From: an uncultured Tateyamaria sp.
GTDB lineage: Bacteria; Pseudomonadota; Alphaproteobacteria; Rhodobacterales; Rhodobacteraceae
DNA length: 64,000 nucleotides
Direction: 5' to 3'
Assembly: GCF_947503465.1 (NCBI RefSeq)
Contig: NZ_CANNDN010000003.1
Span: 62,001 to 126,000, forward strand
Positions 18,538 to 27,730 of this stretch are shown piece by piece. How positions within the stretch are numbered: position 1 is the stretch's first letter; the number at the start of each line of letters is the position of its first letter. The notes under the pieces are model-generated. The model made no database searches, had not been told where the DNA came from, and saw nothing but the letters and a program-made list of their open reading frames with translations. The position numbers and the translations under genes are program-made.

Positions 18538-19719
18538 TCAGACGCCCGCTTTGACAATGGCGTCTGCCAGCACCGGGATGGTCTGAGCGTTGAGGCCCGC
18601 AATGTTCATGCGGCTGTCGCCGACCATGTAGATGCCGCTGTCGTCGCGCATCTTCACGACCGCGTCGGGTGCGGCACCAAGGCGCGAGAACATCCCGCGG
18701 TGCTGCGCCAGAAAGCCGAAGCGGTTGGAGCCGGAGCGCTGCTCCAGTTCCCTGGCAAGCTGTTCGCGCAAACCCAGCATGCCCGTGCGCATCTCTTCCA
18801 GTTCCGCCTGCCAGTCGGCACGCAGGGCGTCGTCGTTCAGGATCATCGTCACCAGCCGCGCGCCGTGATCGGGCGGAAAGCTGTAATTCTGGCGGTTGAG
18901 GAAGTTGAGCGTGCCTTGGGCAATCGTCTTGTCCGTGCCGCCCGCCACGAGCATCAGGATGCCGGTGCGTTCGCGGTAGATGCCGAAGTTTTTCGAGCAG
19001 CTGGCCGCGATCAGGCATTCGGGGACGGCTGCGGCAACCTTGCGTGTGCCTGACGCATCCGCGTCGAGCCCGTCGCCGAATCCCTGGTACGCAATGTCGA
19101 TCATGGGCGTGGCCCCGGTGTCGTGCAGTACCTTGATCACCTCGTCCCATTGCGGATCCGTCAGGTTGGCGCCCGTCGGATTGTGGCAGCAGCCATGCAG
19201 CAGGATCAGGTCACCCTTCCGGGCCTGTTTCAGATCAGCGATCATGCCGTCGAAATCGACGCCCCGGGTTTCATCATCAAAATACCGGTACATGACCTTT
19301 TCCATGCCCAGATAGTCGAGGATCGACACGTGGTTGGGCCATGTCGGGTTCGACACGAACACGCGCCCGCCGGGACTGGCCATTTTGGCCAGTTCAAAGG
19401 CCTGGCGCACGGCCCCGGTGCCACCGGGTGTCGCGACCGAGTTGACGGCGGCACGCGGCACCGCGTCCGCCAGCACCAGCTTGACCATCGCATCGTTGAA
19501 ATCCGGCGCACCGGCAAGGCCCACATAGGTCTTGGTCGTCTCTGCGTGCCAAAGCTGTTCTTCGGCCGTCTTGATGGCCCGCATGATCGGTGTGTTGCCC
19601 GATGCATCCTTGTAGACGCCAACGCCCAGGTCGACTTTGCTGTCGCGCGGATCGTCGCGATACATCTGCATCAGCATCAGGATGCCGTCGGGTTTCTGGG
19701 CTTGAAGATGGTCGAACAT
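18538..19719 (-). CDS. Aromatic/aspartate aminotransferase (class I, TyrB-like)
   Basis: The 393-residue PLP enzyme starts at ATG 19719, preceded by GGAGACGCCTG. The PLP lysine is Lys243 in SCSKNFGIYRERTG, with the phosphate-binding arginine in the same motif. HNPTGANLT (around 179) and GGTGAVR (99) are class I aminotransferase Ia features. The family exchanges amino groups between aspartate or aromatic amino acids and 2-oxoglutarate. The stop of the upstream sulfurtransferase gene overlaps the start (TGATG). The pairing is suggestive of cysteine/3-mercaptopyruvate metabolism, since such aminotransferases can make mercaptopyruvate from cysteine. Confidence 0.92.
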   Translation of the reverse strand: MFDHLQAQKPDGILMLMQMYRDDPRDSKVDLGVGVYKDASGNTPIMRAIKTAEEQLWHAETTKTYVGLAGAPDFNDAMVKLVLADAVPRAAVNSVATPGGTGAVRQAFELAKMASPGGRVFVSNPTWPNHVSILDYLGMEKVMYRYFDDETRGVDFDGMIADLKQARKGDLILLHGCCHNPTGANLTDPQWDEVIKVLHDTGATPMIDIAYQGFGDGLDADASGTRKVAAAVPECLIAASCSKNFGIYRERTGILMLVAGGTDKTIAQGTLNFLNRQNYSFPPDHGARLVTMILNDDALRADWQAELEEMRTGMLGLREQLARELEQRSGSNRFGFLAQHRGMFSRLGAAPDAVVKMRDDSGIYMVGDSRMNIAGLNAQTIPVLADAIVKAGV

Positions 19720-20573
19720 CAGGCGTCTCCGGTTGCGACAGGGACCATGGGCGACATGCCCCATTCGGCCCAGCTGCCGTCGTAAAGGGACCATTGGTCA
19801 TGGCCCATGCGGTCCAGGGCCAGCGCGAGGATCGCGGCGGTGATGCCCGACCCGCAGCTGGTGATGATGGGTTTGGCGAGGTCGACGCCTGCCGCTTCGA
19901 AGACGGCGCGGGTTTCGTCAGGTGTCTTCATCGTCTTGTCGGCATTGAGCAGCGTGTCGTAGGGCACGTTGCGCGCGCCCGGGATGTGGCCCGGACGCAT
20001 GCCTTCGCGCGGTTCGGGCGCTTCGCCCTTGAACCGTCCGGCGGCCCGCGCATCGACCACCTGGATCGAACCGAGCTTGGACGCCTGGCTGACTTGTGTG
20101 ACATCGCGGACCAGATGGTTCTGGAACCGGGCCGTCAGGTGCCGGTCCTTGATGATCGGTGGCATGTCTTCAACCGGGTGCCCGTCGGCCTGCCACTTGG
20201 GCAAGCCACCGTCCAGTACAGCCACATCGCGGTGCCCCATCAAGCGAAAGAGCCACCACACGCGGGCCGCACTGAGCAGACCGGCCCCGTCATAGACCAC
20301 GACCTGGTGTCCGTCACCCACACCCATGGCCCGCATGCGGGACATGAACTTTTCCGGTGGAGGCGCCATGTGCGGCAGGTCCGACCGTGCGTCGCTGATG
20401 TCGTCGATATCGAAGAACCGCGCGCCGGGAATGTGGGCCGCATCGAATTCTTCGCGCGCATTCCGCCCAAGCTCGGGCAGGTACCAGGACGCGTCCAGCA
20501 CCCGCAGGTCCGGATCCTTGAGATGCGCGGCCAGCCAGTCCGTCGATACAAGTGTTCTGGGATCGTCTGACAT
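19719..20573 (-). CDS. sseA: 3-mercaptopyruvate sulfurtransferase
   Basis: The 284-residue protein has two rhodanese domains. The first is catalytically inert (DDAHIPGARFFDID, YDGAGLLSAARVWW). The second carries the active Cys240 in SCGSGITA, the CG(S/T)G(V/I)TA loop that distinguishes mercaptopyruvate sulfurtransferases from thiosulfate sulfurtransferases. It transfers sulfur from 3-mercaptopyruvate to thiols or thioredoxin. It is the first gene of a two-gene unit with the aminotransferase; AAGGGA precedes the ATG. Confidence 0.94.
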   Translation of the reverse strand: MSDDPRTLVSTDWLAAHLKDPDLRVLDASWYLPELGRNAREEFDAAHIPGARFFDIDDISDARSDLPHMAPPPEKFMSRMRAMGVGDGHQVVVYDGAGLLSAARVWWLFRLMGHRDVAVLDGGLPKWQADGHPVEDMPPIIKDRHLTARFQNHLVRDVTQVSQASKLGSIQVVDARAAGRFKGEAPEPREGMRPGHIPGARNVPYDTLLNADKTMKTPDETRAVFEAAGVDLAKPIITSCGSGITAAILALALDRMGHDQWSLYDGSWAEWGMSPMVPVATGDA

Positions 20574-20642
20574 GGGTGAGTCCCTTGGGTCTGCAAAAAC
20601 GCCTTTGCCTAACGCCAGAGGGACGCCCGTGCAAGATCAGTC

Positions 20643-20912
20643 TTACTTGCCCAGTTGCTTGCGCAGCAGGCCCACGATGGCCAGAACCGCCCCGCCGCCG
20701 ATGCCGCCACCCAAGACCTGGCTGAGAATACCGGCCAGATCCATGCCACCCCCTGCATGCGCGCCGATCATGGACAGGACCGTGCCGCCCAGCCCGCCAC
20801 CGACAATCCCGCTGAGCGAGTTGATCAAGACGCCTTGGTTGAGGTTTTTGAGCAGGCTGCCCGCAACGTTGCCGCCAACCGCGCCGGACAACAGACCAAT
20901 GATAAGTTCCAT
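20643..20912 (-). CDS. Small glycine-rich membrane protein, unknown
   Basis: The 89-residue protein starts at ATG 20912 with GGGAAG upstream; a GTG at 20939 is a less likely start. It is made of Gly/Ala/Leu/Ile-rich stretches (LLSGAVGGNVAGSLL, SGIVGGGLGGTVL, GGGIGGGAVLAIVGLL) with a charged RKQLGK tail. The repeated GxxxG pattern suggests two to three closely packed membrane helices or a glycine-zipper. I do not recognise a named family. It lies between smpB and sseA on the same strand. Confidence 0.7.
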   Translation of the reverse strand: MELIIGLLSGAVGGNVAGSLLKNLNQGVLINSLSGIVGGGLGGTVLSMIGAHAGGGMDLAGILSQVLGGGIGGGAVLAIVGLLRKQLGK

Positions 20913-21040
20913 AGCTTCCCATCCACAGGGGCGTATCACTGGCCGGCCCTGCCCCCGTCCGGTACCGGCGACACGACCCTAGCCCGCCGACCATACGGAG
21001 GTGCAGGGGAAAGACCGCAGGCATTTCCCACCGGCTGATG

Positions 21041-21517
21041 TCAGCCGCGTTCCTTGAGAAGGCGCTGTTTCTGGCGGTTCCAGTCGCGTTTTGCGGATGT
21101 ATCGCGCTTGTCGTGCAGCTTTTTGCCCTTGGCGATGCCGATCTTCAGCTTCGCCATGCCCTTGTGGTTGAAATAGAGGACGATGGGCACCAGCGTCATG
21201 CCCTTGCGCTGGGTCGCATTCCACAGGTTCGCCAATTCCTTGCGCGAGACCAGCAATTTGCGGGGGCGGCGTTCGTCATGTTTAAAGGACTTGGCCTGAT
21301 CGTAGGGCGCGATGTAGCTGTTGATCAGCCACAATTCGCCATTGTCCACATGCGCATAGCTTTCGGCGATGTTGGCGCCGCCCGCGCGCAGGGACTTGAC
21401 CTCGGACCCTTCCAGCACGATGCCGCATTCAAGGTCATCCTCGATCGCGTAGTCAAAGCGCGCGCGCCGGTTTTCGGCGGCCACCTTGTAGTTGGGGTCT
21501 GATTTACCTTGGGCCAT
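21041..21517 (-). CDS. smpB: SsrA-binding protein
   Basis: The 158-residue protein matches SmpB throughout: the N-terminal [12 protein letters not shown], then [15 protein letters not shown], and the basic C-terminal tail with [17 protein letters not shown]. SmpB binds the tRNA-like part of tmRNA and brings it to stalled ribosomes for trans-translation. The ssrA gene is not in this window. No strong ribosome site is visible before the ATG. Confidence 0.96.
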   Translation of the reverse strand: MAQGKSDPNYKVAAENRRARFDYAIEDDLECGIVLEGSEVKSLRAGGANIAESYAHVDNGELWLINSYIAPYDQAKSFKHDERRPRKLLVSRKELANLWNATQRKGMTLVPIVLYFNHKGMAKLKIGIAKGKKLHDKRDTSAKRDWNRQKQRLLKERG

Positions 21518-21629
21518 GGTGGGTGGATGTAGGCGGTTGACGGTGGGCAGGCAAGAGGGCTGCGTGGTTCATGGAATCTTGGCAAATGCGCAGGTACTGT
21601 CCGCGCGGGGGCGATTCAGGAGTTTGGAC

Positions 21630-22301
21630 ATGCGTGTTTGGATGATCTTGGTGGCATGCCTTGGCCTTCTGGCATGTACAGAGCCGGTTCCGTCCTCCGG
21701 CAGCGCCCGGATCATTGCAACCGGCGACAGCATGCTGGCGTGGAACGCGGCCTCGAACCGGTCGGTGGCCGATGTGCTGGAACAACGCCTGGGCACCGCC
21801 GTGGTGGACCGGTCCGTATCGGGGGCACGCTACCACTATGTCTTGCCTGTCAGTGGCAGCCTGGGCCTGCGGATCGGGGCGCAATATGTGCCGGGAACAT
21901 GGGACTGGGCAGTCATGAACGGCGGCGGCAATGACCTGTGGCTGGGGTGCGGCTGCCGCAAATGTGAGGCACAGCTGGACCGGCTGATTTCCGAAGATGG
22001 TCGCAGCGGCACTGTGGCGGATGCGGTGCGGCGCGTGCGGGGGGACGGGGCCAGGGTGATCTATGTCGGATATCTGCGAACACCGGGTGTGCCGTCCATG
22101 ATCGATCACTGCCGCGCGTGGGGCGACGCCTACGAGGCGCGGTTGATGCGCATGGCGGCGCGAGATGACGGTGTCACCTTTGTGTCGGTGGCCGATCTCG
22201 TGCCAAACGGCGACCGCAGTTTTCACGACGTGGACCGGATACACCCATCACCCAAGGGCAGCGCAGCGATTGCGGCCCGGATTGCGGCGGTGATGAAGTA
22301 G
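21630..22301 (+). CDS. SGNH/GDSL hydrolase lipoprotein
   Basis: The 223-residue protein begins at ATG 21630 after CAGGAG. A short lipoprotein signal ends in LLAC (Cys16). Block I reads ATGDSMLAW (nucleophile Ser34), the oxyanion block is NGGGNDLW, and the C-terminal catalytic pair is DRIHPSPKG. This family deacylates esters in lipids or polysaccharides; the substrate is unknown. It is predicted to be anchored to the inner or outer membrane facing the periplasm. Divergent from smpB. Confidence 0.85.
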   Translation: MRVWMILVACLGLLACTEPVPSSGSARIIATGDSMLAWNAASNRSVADVLEQRLGTAVVDRSVSGARYHYVLPVSGSLGLRIGAQYVPGTWDWAVMNGGGNDLWLGCGCRKCEAQLDRLISEDGRSGTVADAVRRVRGDGARVIYVGYLRTPGVPSMIDHCRAWGDAYEARLMRMAARDDGVTFVSVADLVPNGDRSFHDVDRIHPSPKGSAAIAARIAAVMK

Positions 22302-22504
22302 CCGCGCCCGCCGATCTGTCGCGCGATTGGCTGCGAAAACGTCCCGTATCCGCACAATAGTGTCGCCGCGCGTATTCCATGGCAGCCGCGCGACCTTAAA
22401 TCGGTTTTGCACGTTTCAGCGTCGGACTGACCGCCCCGATCTGCAGGCGCCGCCCGCGGCAGCCCGGTGTCACGTGTGATCAAGCAATGTGAAAGCATGG
22501 TACC

Positions 22505-23052
22505 TTGGACAAACGCCTGATTGTGGAATTCGCGCCCGGCGTCGCCTTTGTGCTGGGCGATGCGCTGGGGGGCATTTTCCTTGGCTCCGCATGTGCTGCA
22601 TGTGCGACGGTCGTCGCAATTGCAGTGCGGTGGCGGTGGGACAAAAGCCTGCCGTGGCTGGCCATCTCGATCTTTGCCCTGACGGCCGTCCTGGTGACGG
22701 TGGGGTTCTTCTTCAACGATACCACCTTCGTCAAGATCAGCACGACCGTCGGATCGCTGGCCTTTGCCGTCATCTTGGGCGTCGGCCTGTTTTTCAAGCC
22801 CAGCCTGGTCGAACGGACGCTGGGTTACAAGCTGCAGCTGACGGCTCAGGGGTGGCTGATCATGAACCTTGCGTGGATCGCCGTCACGCTGCTGCGCGCC
22901 GCAGCCAACGAAGTGGTCTGGCGCAACGCGTCTGACCAGGTGTGGGTTCTGTATAACGGTTTTGCGACTTTGCCTGGTTCGGACTGTTCTTTGTGGTCAC
23001 CTGGGCGGTCGCCTGGGAATACTGGAACGGCCCAGAGGACGACGGCGCCTAG
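22505..23052 (+). pseudogene. YciB/IspZ-like inner membrane protein, frameshifted
   Basis: The first 150 codons (TTG start at 22505) encode five to six hydrophobic helices with the YciB (septation protein A) landmarks KRLIVEFAPGVAF, FVKISTTVGS and NEVVWRNAS-QVWVLYN. Directly after YN the reading frame continues as nonsense (GFATLPGSD). Moving one frame restores a convincing last helix, RFCDFAWFGLFFVVTWAVAWEYW, and a stop at 23050-23052. A single missing base near 22955-22957 explains this. In the unshifted frame the gene would run into the metalloprotease behind it. It may be a real mutation or a sequencing error. Confidence 0.72.
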
Positions 23053-23200
23053 CCACTTGCACGCTGCCGGTGCCATGGCGGGATTTGGCTGGTGGCGCGC
23101 CCCTGTTTCGGCTGTCAGGTGCCGCACAACCGCTCTGCTCTGGCATAGAGATTTTCCGTTCCGACATTGTGGTCATGGCAAACAAGACCGGAGCAGAACG

Positions 23201-23941
23201 ATGATCGGGTTGAGATTTGAAGGAGATGTGCCGACGACCCGGCGGGCCGTCTTCGAACGTGCGGCAAGGCGCTGGGACGGGGTCGTGCAAACGGCCTTCC
23301 CCCCGGTCCAGCTTGAGGGTCAGACCGTTGCCGGGGTGCGTATTGACGTGTCCGTGCGCCCCTTGGACGGCGCAAATGGGGTGCTTGGGCAGGCCGGGCC
23401 GTCCATTCTGCGGCCGGATACGGGCCTGCCCGTCGCCGGTATCATGGAGTTTGATCAGGCAGATGCTCAGGCGCTGGAATCCGCAAACAGATTTGAGGAC
23501 GTCGTTCTGCACGAGATGGCCCATGTGCTGGGCTTTGGCACGCTTTGGGAGCGCAACGGGTTGATTGCGGGCGCGGGCACGATGGACCCGCGTTTTGTGG
23601 GCCCATCGGCGGCACGGGAGTTTGCAGCACTTGATCCGTCCGGCGGCGCGGCTGTGCCCGTGGCCAATACCGGTGGGCCGGGCACGCGGGAAGGCCACTG
23701 GCGTGAGTTGGTGTTCGGCAATGAGTTGATGACCGGGTTTTTGTCCGGTGATGTGCGCCCGCTCAGCCGCCTGACACTTGGATCGTTCGAAGACCTTGGC
23801 TATTCCGTGAACTACGGCGCAGCGGACGCTTTTGCTCTGCCGAGTTTCCGAGAATTGGCGTTGATGGGGATCACCGAAGCCGTGCGCATATGTGATCTGT
23901 GCCGGATGGGTCGGCCAGACCCAGTTGTGTTGGGGCAATAG
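23201..23941 (+). CDS. Leishmanolysin-like (M8/metzincin) metalloprotease
   Basis: The 246-residue protein starts at ATG 23201 (GGAG eight bases before). It contains the zinc site HEMAHVLGFGTLW (His104 and His108), the distal third histidine in EGHWREL (His166), and the ELMTG Met-turn at 175-179. This spacing is that of leishmanolysin, where the third His is far from the HExxH. No signal peptide or RTX repeats are visible, so export, if any, would need a non-classical route. The C-terminus holds two cysteines (ICDLC). It lies downstream of the frameshifted YciB-like gene. Confidence 0.82.
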   Translation: MIGLRFEGDVPTTRRAVFERAARRWDGVVQTAFPPVQLEGQTVAGVRIDVSVRPLDGANGVLGQAGPSILRPDTGLPVAGIMEFDQADAQALESANRFEDVVLHEMAHVLGFGTLWERNGLIAGAGTMDPRFVGPSAAREFAALDPSGGAAVPVANTGGPGTREGHWRELVFGNELMTGFLSGDVRPLSRLTLGSFEDLGYSVNYGAADAFALPSFRELALMGITEAVRICDLCRMGRPDPVVLGQ

Positions 23942-23946
23942 CCGCC

Positions 23947-24765
23947 TCAGTCACCCAGCTTCTTATGCACCTCGTCCAGATCGATCTCTCCGATCGGCAT
24001 CTTGTTTGACGGGTCTTCGAAGTCGTATTTGAACACTTCGAAATCGCGTTTGTAGATTTCATAGACCAGGTGCATCGACAGGTCGTCAAAGTAGTCCTCG
24101 ACCGGGTGGGCGCGTTTGGGGCCGTGCCCTTCGCTTTCGTTGAAGCGCGGGATGCCTGCGATATCAACAGCGTGGGGCGTTTCGACCGCCTGCATCACGG
24201 CTTCCATGCCTTCGTTGAATTTCTCGGTCCAGATGATCTTGTCATAGCGGCCGCCGTTCACGATGAAGGTGGACACATGGCCAGACATGGCGGACCAGTG
24301 AATGTCAGGCTCCATCGGGCGACGCCAGCGGATGGTGTCACGGGCAAACAGCAGGAAGCGGCGGAACGACTTGATCTGGTCAAAGTCCTGCTTGCCGTCG
24401 TCGCCGCCCACTTCGATCCCGTATTTCTGGATCAGCAGCGGCACCAGGTTGCCGCGATACCGTTTGCCGTTGCGCTGGATGCCACAGATCTTGTCAAAGA
24501 AGGACGACAGGATGCGGGTGTACGGGTTGCGGACGCAGGTAAAGGAATAGGACCCGTGCGTCTTTACAGTGTCGGTGATGATCGGCTGGCTCGCCTCAAG
24601 CGCCCATTTGTGCATGCCCCCCTGGGCATCATGGATATCGCCATCAAAGAACGTGCCATGATCCGAGTAGAACATGATTTGCCCGATGGTCGAGCAGGCA
24701 CACTTGGGCACCACGCGATACACCACGCTTTCACTTTCCGTCATCCAGGTGCCGGGGAACCCCAT
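23947..24765 (-). CDS. Sulfotransferase family protein (carbohydrate type)
   Basis: The 272-residue protein starts at ATG 24765; a GTG 18 bases upstream is possible but has no ribosome site. The PAPS 5'-phosphosulfate loop reads VPKCACSTI, and the 3'-phosphate motif is CVRNPYTRILSSFF. This is the wording of the chondroitin/dermatan (HNK-1-like, Sulfotransfer_2) family. No membrane anchor is visible. It is divergent from the Branch-type glycosyltransferase gene with 140 bases between starts, suggesting joint control and a sulfated-glycan role. Convergent with the metalloprotease gene by five bases. Confidence 0.85.
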   Translation of the reverse strand: MGFPGTWMTESESVVYRVVPKCACSTIGQIMFYSDHGTFFDGDIHDAQGGMHKWALEASQPIITDTVKTHGSYSFTCVRNPYTRILSSFFDKICGIQRNGKRYRGNLVPLLIQKYGIEVGGDDGKQDFDQIKSFRRFLLFARDTIRWRRPMEPDIHWSAMSGHVSTFIVNGGRYDKIIWTEKFNEGMEAVMQAVETPHAVDIAGIPRFNESEGHGPKRAHPVEDYFDDLSMHLVYEIYKRDFEVFKYDFEDPSNKMPIGEIDLDEVHKKLGD

Positions 24766-24905
24766 ACCACTCGCCCTTTTCACTAGTTGCGAACCTTGTC
24801 GTTCGCCTTGTGGCGCAAAAAAGCAAAGAAATCCTGTTTATTCAATCTCTCCTTAGCTTTATCACCGTAAACAATCATACGCTAAGAGGCAGTAAAGTTT
24901 CCTGA

Positions 24906-26483
24906 ATGGCAAAAATCGCCTACATCCTGCTGTGTCACAAGGATCCGGATGCCATCATCAAGCAGGCGGAACGGTTGACGGCTGCGGGCGACTACATGTC
25001 CATCCATTTCGACGCGCGTGCAAATGCAACCCACTTTGCCCAGATCCGCAAGGCGTTGAAGGACAATCCGAACGTCACCTTTGCCCATCGGCGCATCCGG
25101 TGTGGCTGGGGCGAATGGAGCCTGGTGCAAGCCACCCTCTACGCAGTGGAAAGCGCAGTCGACGCGTTTCCACGGGCCACCCATTTCTACATGTTGTCCG
25201 GCGATTGCATGGCAATCAAGTCGGCCGAGTACACGCATCGGTTCCTTGACGACAATGACGCCGATTTCATTGAAAGCTTCGACTATTTCGAAAGCGACTG
25301 GATCAAGACGGGCATGAAGGAAGAGCGGTTGATCTACCGCCATTTCTTTAACGAACGCACGCAGAAATGGCGGTTCTACACCAGCTACCACCTACAGCAA
25401 CGCTTTGGTTTCAAACGCGAAATTCCTGCCGATATCCAGGTGCAGATCGGCAGCCAATGGTGGTGCCTGCGCCGCCGCACCATCGAATGGGTTCTGGATT
25501 TCACCCGCCAGCGCAAGGACGTGATGCGCTTTTTCCGCACCACGTGGATCCCGGACGAGACGTTTTTTCAGACGATCGTGCGCCACGTCGTGCCCGAAGA
25601 AGAAATCCGCACCCGGACCCTCACGTTCCTGATGTTCACCGACTACGGCATGCCGGTCACGTTTTACGATGATCACTATGACCTGTTGCTCAGCCAGGAT
25701 TTCCTGTTCGCCCGCAAGATCAGCGCGGAGGCGAACGACCTGAAACGCCGTCTGGGCCTGCTTTATGCGGCCGAGAACGTGTCGTTCCAGATTTCCAACG
25801 AAGGCGCCAGCCTGTTCAAGTTCCTGACCGGGCGGGGCCGCATCGGGCGTCGTTTTGCAACCCGGTTCTGGGAAACCGAAAGCACGCTGGGGCGCAATCG
25901 CGAGCTGCTGATCATCATCTGCAAGAAGTGGCATGTGGCCAAGCGCCTGCTGGAACGCATCCGGGTAATGACCAACGTGCCCGCCATCGAATACCTGTTC
26001 AACGAAGAACACACGCCCCTGCCCGATCTGGGCGGCATCCAGACGACGCTGGAAAAGCGCACGCGCCACCGCCGGGCCCTGATGCGCATGTTGTTTGACT
26101 ATTTCGACACCGACCGCCTGATCGTGTGCATGGACCCCGGCAACCTGGACCTGTTGCAGGATTTTGCCGGCGACCGGTCGGTTACCCGGATGTTGGAAAT
26201 CCAATGCGCGTTCTCGGATGAGTACCTGATCGGGCACGCCATGCGCGTCGGCCTGGCAGGTGAACAAACCAGCCAGGAAACGCTGGAACGCCTGCTGCCC
26301 ACGATCCGCAACGACATGACATTTGAATCCGACCGCATCAGGGATGCGGATTTCGAGCATCTGCACCGGATCGAGGAAGTCGCCGACCTGGACGCAAATG
26401 CGGACGCGCTGTCGAGGTTTCTGAGCGTGCCTCCGGAAAAGGCGCGCGAGATTGCATCGGTCGACTACCTCTTTGCTGATTGA
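24906..26483 (+). CDS. Branch-type (GT14-like) glycosyltransferase with DUF5928-like C-terminus
   Basis: The 525-residue protein begins with the Branch / core-2 beta-1,6-N-acetylglucosaminyltransferase fold: AYILLCHKDP, SIHFDARAN, HYMLSGDCMAIKS-like, then QWWCLRRRTIEWVLDF and WIPDETFFQTIV in the first 260 residues. The C-terminal half (about 280-525) is the extra domain I associate with DUF5928 of Rhodobacterales. It looks soluble, without a membrane helix. The Branch family transfers GlcNAc or xylose onto glycans; donor and acceptor here are unknown. It shares an upstream region with the divergent sulfotransferase gene. Confidence 0.8.
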   Translation: MAKIAYILLCHKDPDAIIKQAERLTAAGDYMSIHFDARANATHFAQIRKALKDNPNVTFAHRRIRCGWGEWSLVQATLYAVESAVDAFPRATHFYMLSGDCMAIKSAEYTHRFLDDNDADFIESFDYFESDWIKTGMKEERLIYRHFFNERTQKWRFYTSYHLQQRFGFKREIPADIQVQIGSQWWCLRRRTIEWVLDFTRQRKDVMRFFRTTWIPDETFFQTIVRHVVPEEEIRTRTLTFLMFTDYGMPVTFYDDHYDLLLSQDFLFARKISAEANDLKRRLGLLYAAENVSFQISNEGASLFKFLTGRGRIGRRFATRFWETESTLGRNRELLIIICKKWHVAKRLLERIRVMTNVPAIEYLFNEEHTPLPDLGGIQTTLEKRTRHRRALMRMLFDYFDTDRLIVCMDPGNLDLLQDFAGDRSVTRMLEIQCAFSDEYLIGHAMRVGLAGEQTSQETLERLLPTIRNDMTFESDRIRDADFEHLHRIEEVADLDANADALSRFLSVPPEKAREIASVDYLFAD

Positions 26484-26531
26484 TGGGCTTTGTGGTCGCG
26501 CCGTGGCGCGTTCCGCTCTATGGACCCTGCC

Positions 26532-27650
26532 ATGACATCCGATCCCGACGCCCCTATTTTTGCCATCACCCTGCCGGGCATGGAACAATCGCTCGCCGAT
26601 GAAGCGCGGCAGTTCGGCTTTGACGTGGCAGAGGTGACCGCTGGCGGCGTCAGCCTGCGTGGCGGTTGGCCCGAAGTCTGGCGCGCCAACCTGGAATTGC
26701 GCGGGGCCACGCGGGTGCTGTGGCGCATGGGGTCCTTCATGGCCTTTCATCTTGCACAGCTGGACAAGCGGGCGCGCAAGTTTGCGTGGACCGATGTCCT
26801 GCGCACGGACGTACCGGTGCGGGTCGAGGTCGCCACCTCGCGCAAGTCCAAGATCTATCACGCCGGTGCCGCGACCAAACGGATCGAAGCGGCCTTGGTG
26901 GAAAGCGCGGGCATTCCCGTCGCGGCGGATGCACCTGTGACACTGAAGGTGCGCATCGACGACAATCGCGTGACGATAAGCGTCGACACGTCAGGAGAGC
27001 CGCTGCACAAGCGGGGCCACAAGGAAGCGGTCGGCAAAGCCCCCATGCGCGAAACCCTTGCCGCCCTGTTCCTGCGACACTGCGGGTTTGACGGGACTCA
27101 GCCGGTCTTTGACCCCATGTGCGGGTCGGGGACGTTTGTGATCGAAGCGGCGGAACTGGCTGCGGGGTTGCAGGCAGGGCGGGCGCGCAACTTCGCGTTC
27201 GAACAGTTCGAGGGGTTTGATCCCGGCGGGCTCGCCGAGCGGCGCACAACCGAACGGCGAAGTGCACCAAAGGTGCGCCTTACAGGCTCGGACCGGGATC
27301 AGGGTGTGATTGCCATGGCCCAGGCCAACGCCGCGCGGGCGGGTGTCCAAGACCTTGTACGCTTTCAGCAGGGCAATGCCGGGGACATCACGCCGCCCGA
27401 AGGTCCCCCCGGTCTGGTGATCGTCAACCCGCCTTACGGTGCGCGCATCGGCAACAAGAAGGCGCTCTATCCCGTCTATGGCCGCCTGGGACAGGTGCTG
27501 GCCAAGCGGTTCTCGGGCTGGCGTGTGGGCATCGTCACGAGCGAGGCATCGCTGGCAAAGGCCACCGGTCTGCCGTTCTTGCCCGAAGGGCCCGGCATCG
27601 CCCATGGCGGGTTGCGCGTCAGGCTCTGGCGCACCGACGCCTTGCCGTGA
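26532..27650 (+). CDS. THUMP-domain class I SAM-dependent RNA methyltransferase
   Basis: The 372-residue protein (ATG 26532; ATG 26520 is the alternative) has an N-terminal ferredoxin-like plus THUMP region (VTAGGVSLRGGW, RVEVATSRKSKIYHAGAATKR). The methyltransferase follows, with DPMCGSGTFVIEAA, GSDRDQGVIAMAQANA and catalytic NPPYGARIG. This architecture is that of the RlmL/YcbY N-terminal m2G2445 methyltransferase. The companion RlmK domain is absent. It probably methylates 23S rRNA guanine, by family. The gene lies 48 bases behind the glycosyltransferase gene. Confidence 0.9.
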   Translation: MTSDPDAPIFAITLPGMEQSLADEARQFGFDVAEVTAGGVSLRGGWPEVWRANLELRGATRVLWRMGSFMAFHLAQLDKRARKFAWTDVLRTDVPVRVEVATSRKSKIYHAGAATKRIEAALVESAGIPVAADAPVTLKVRIDDNRVTISVDTSGEPLHKRGHKEAVGKAPMRETLAALFLRHCGFDGTQPVFDPMCGSGTFVIEAAELAAGLQAGRARNFAFEQFEGFDPGGLAERRTTERRSAPKVRLTGSDRDQGVIAMAQANAARAGVQDLVRFQQGNAGDITPPEGPPGLVIVNPPYGARIGNKKALYPVYGRLGQVLAKRFSGWRVGIVTSEASLAKATGLPFLPEGPGIAHGGLRVRLWRTDALP

Positions 27651-27657
27651 TGCGGCC

Positions 27658-27728
27658 ACGGCGGATCAGGATCCGCCTTGAGACCACCCGCTGTGCCTGC
27701 GTCCATCGTACGGCGGCGGTGTCCTCCG
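27658..27728. repeat. Two GGCGGA-type palindromes between convergent genes
   Basis: GGCGGATC-A-GGATCCGCC-like symmetry (27660-27677) and GGCGGTGTCCTCCGCCCTA (27711-27733) lie between the methyltransferase stop and the DUF1523 stop. They resemble REP-like hairpins ending in CCTA, as in the GGTGCGCA family. A terminator role for both converging transcripts is possible. Confidence 0.5.
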
Positions 27729-27730
27729 CC

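Noticed and set aside
22505-23941. Single 478-residue membrane protein/metalloprotease fusion
   Set aside because: The join is nonsense sequence; a one-base shift restores the YciB-like C-terminus and the protease has its own ribosome site and ATG.
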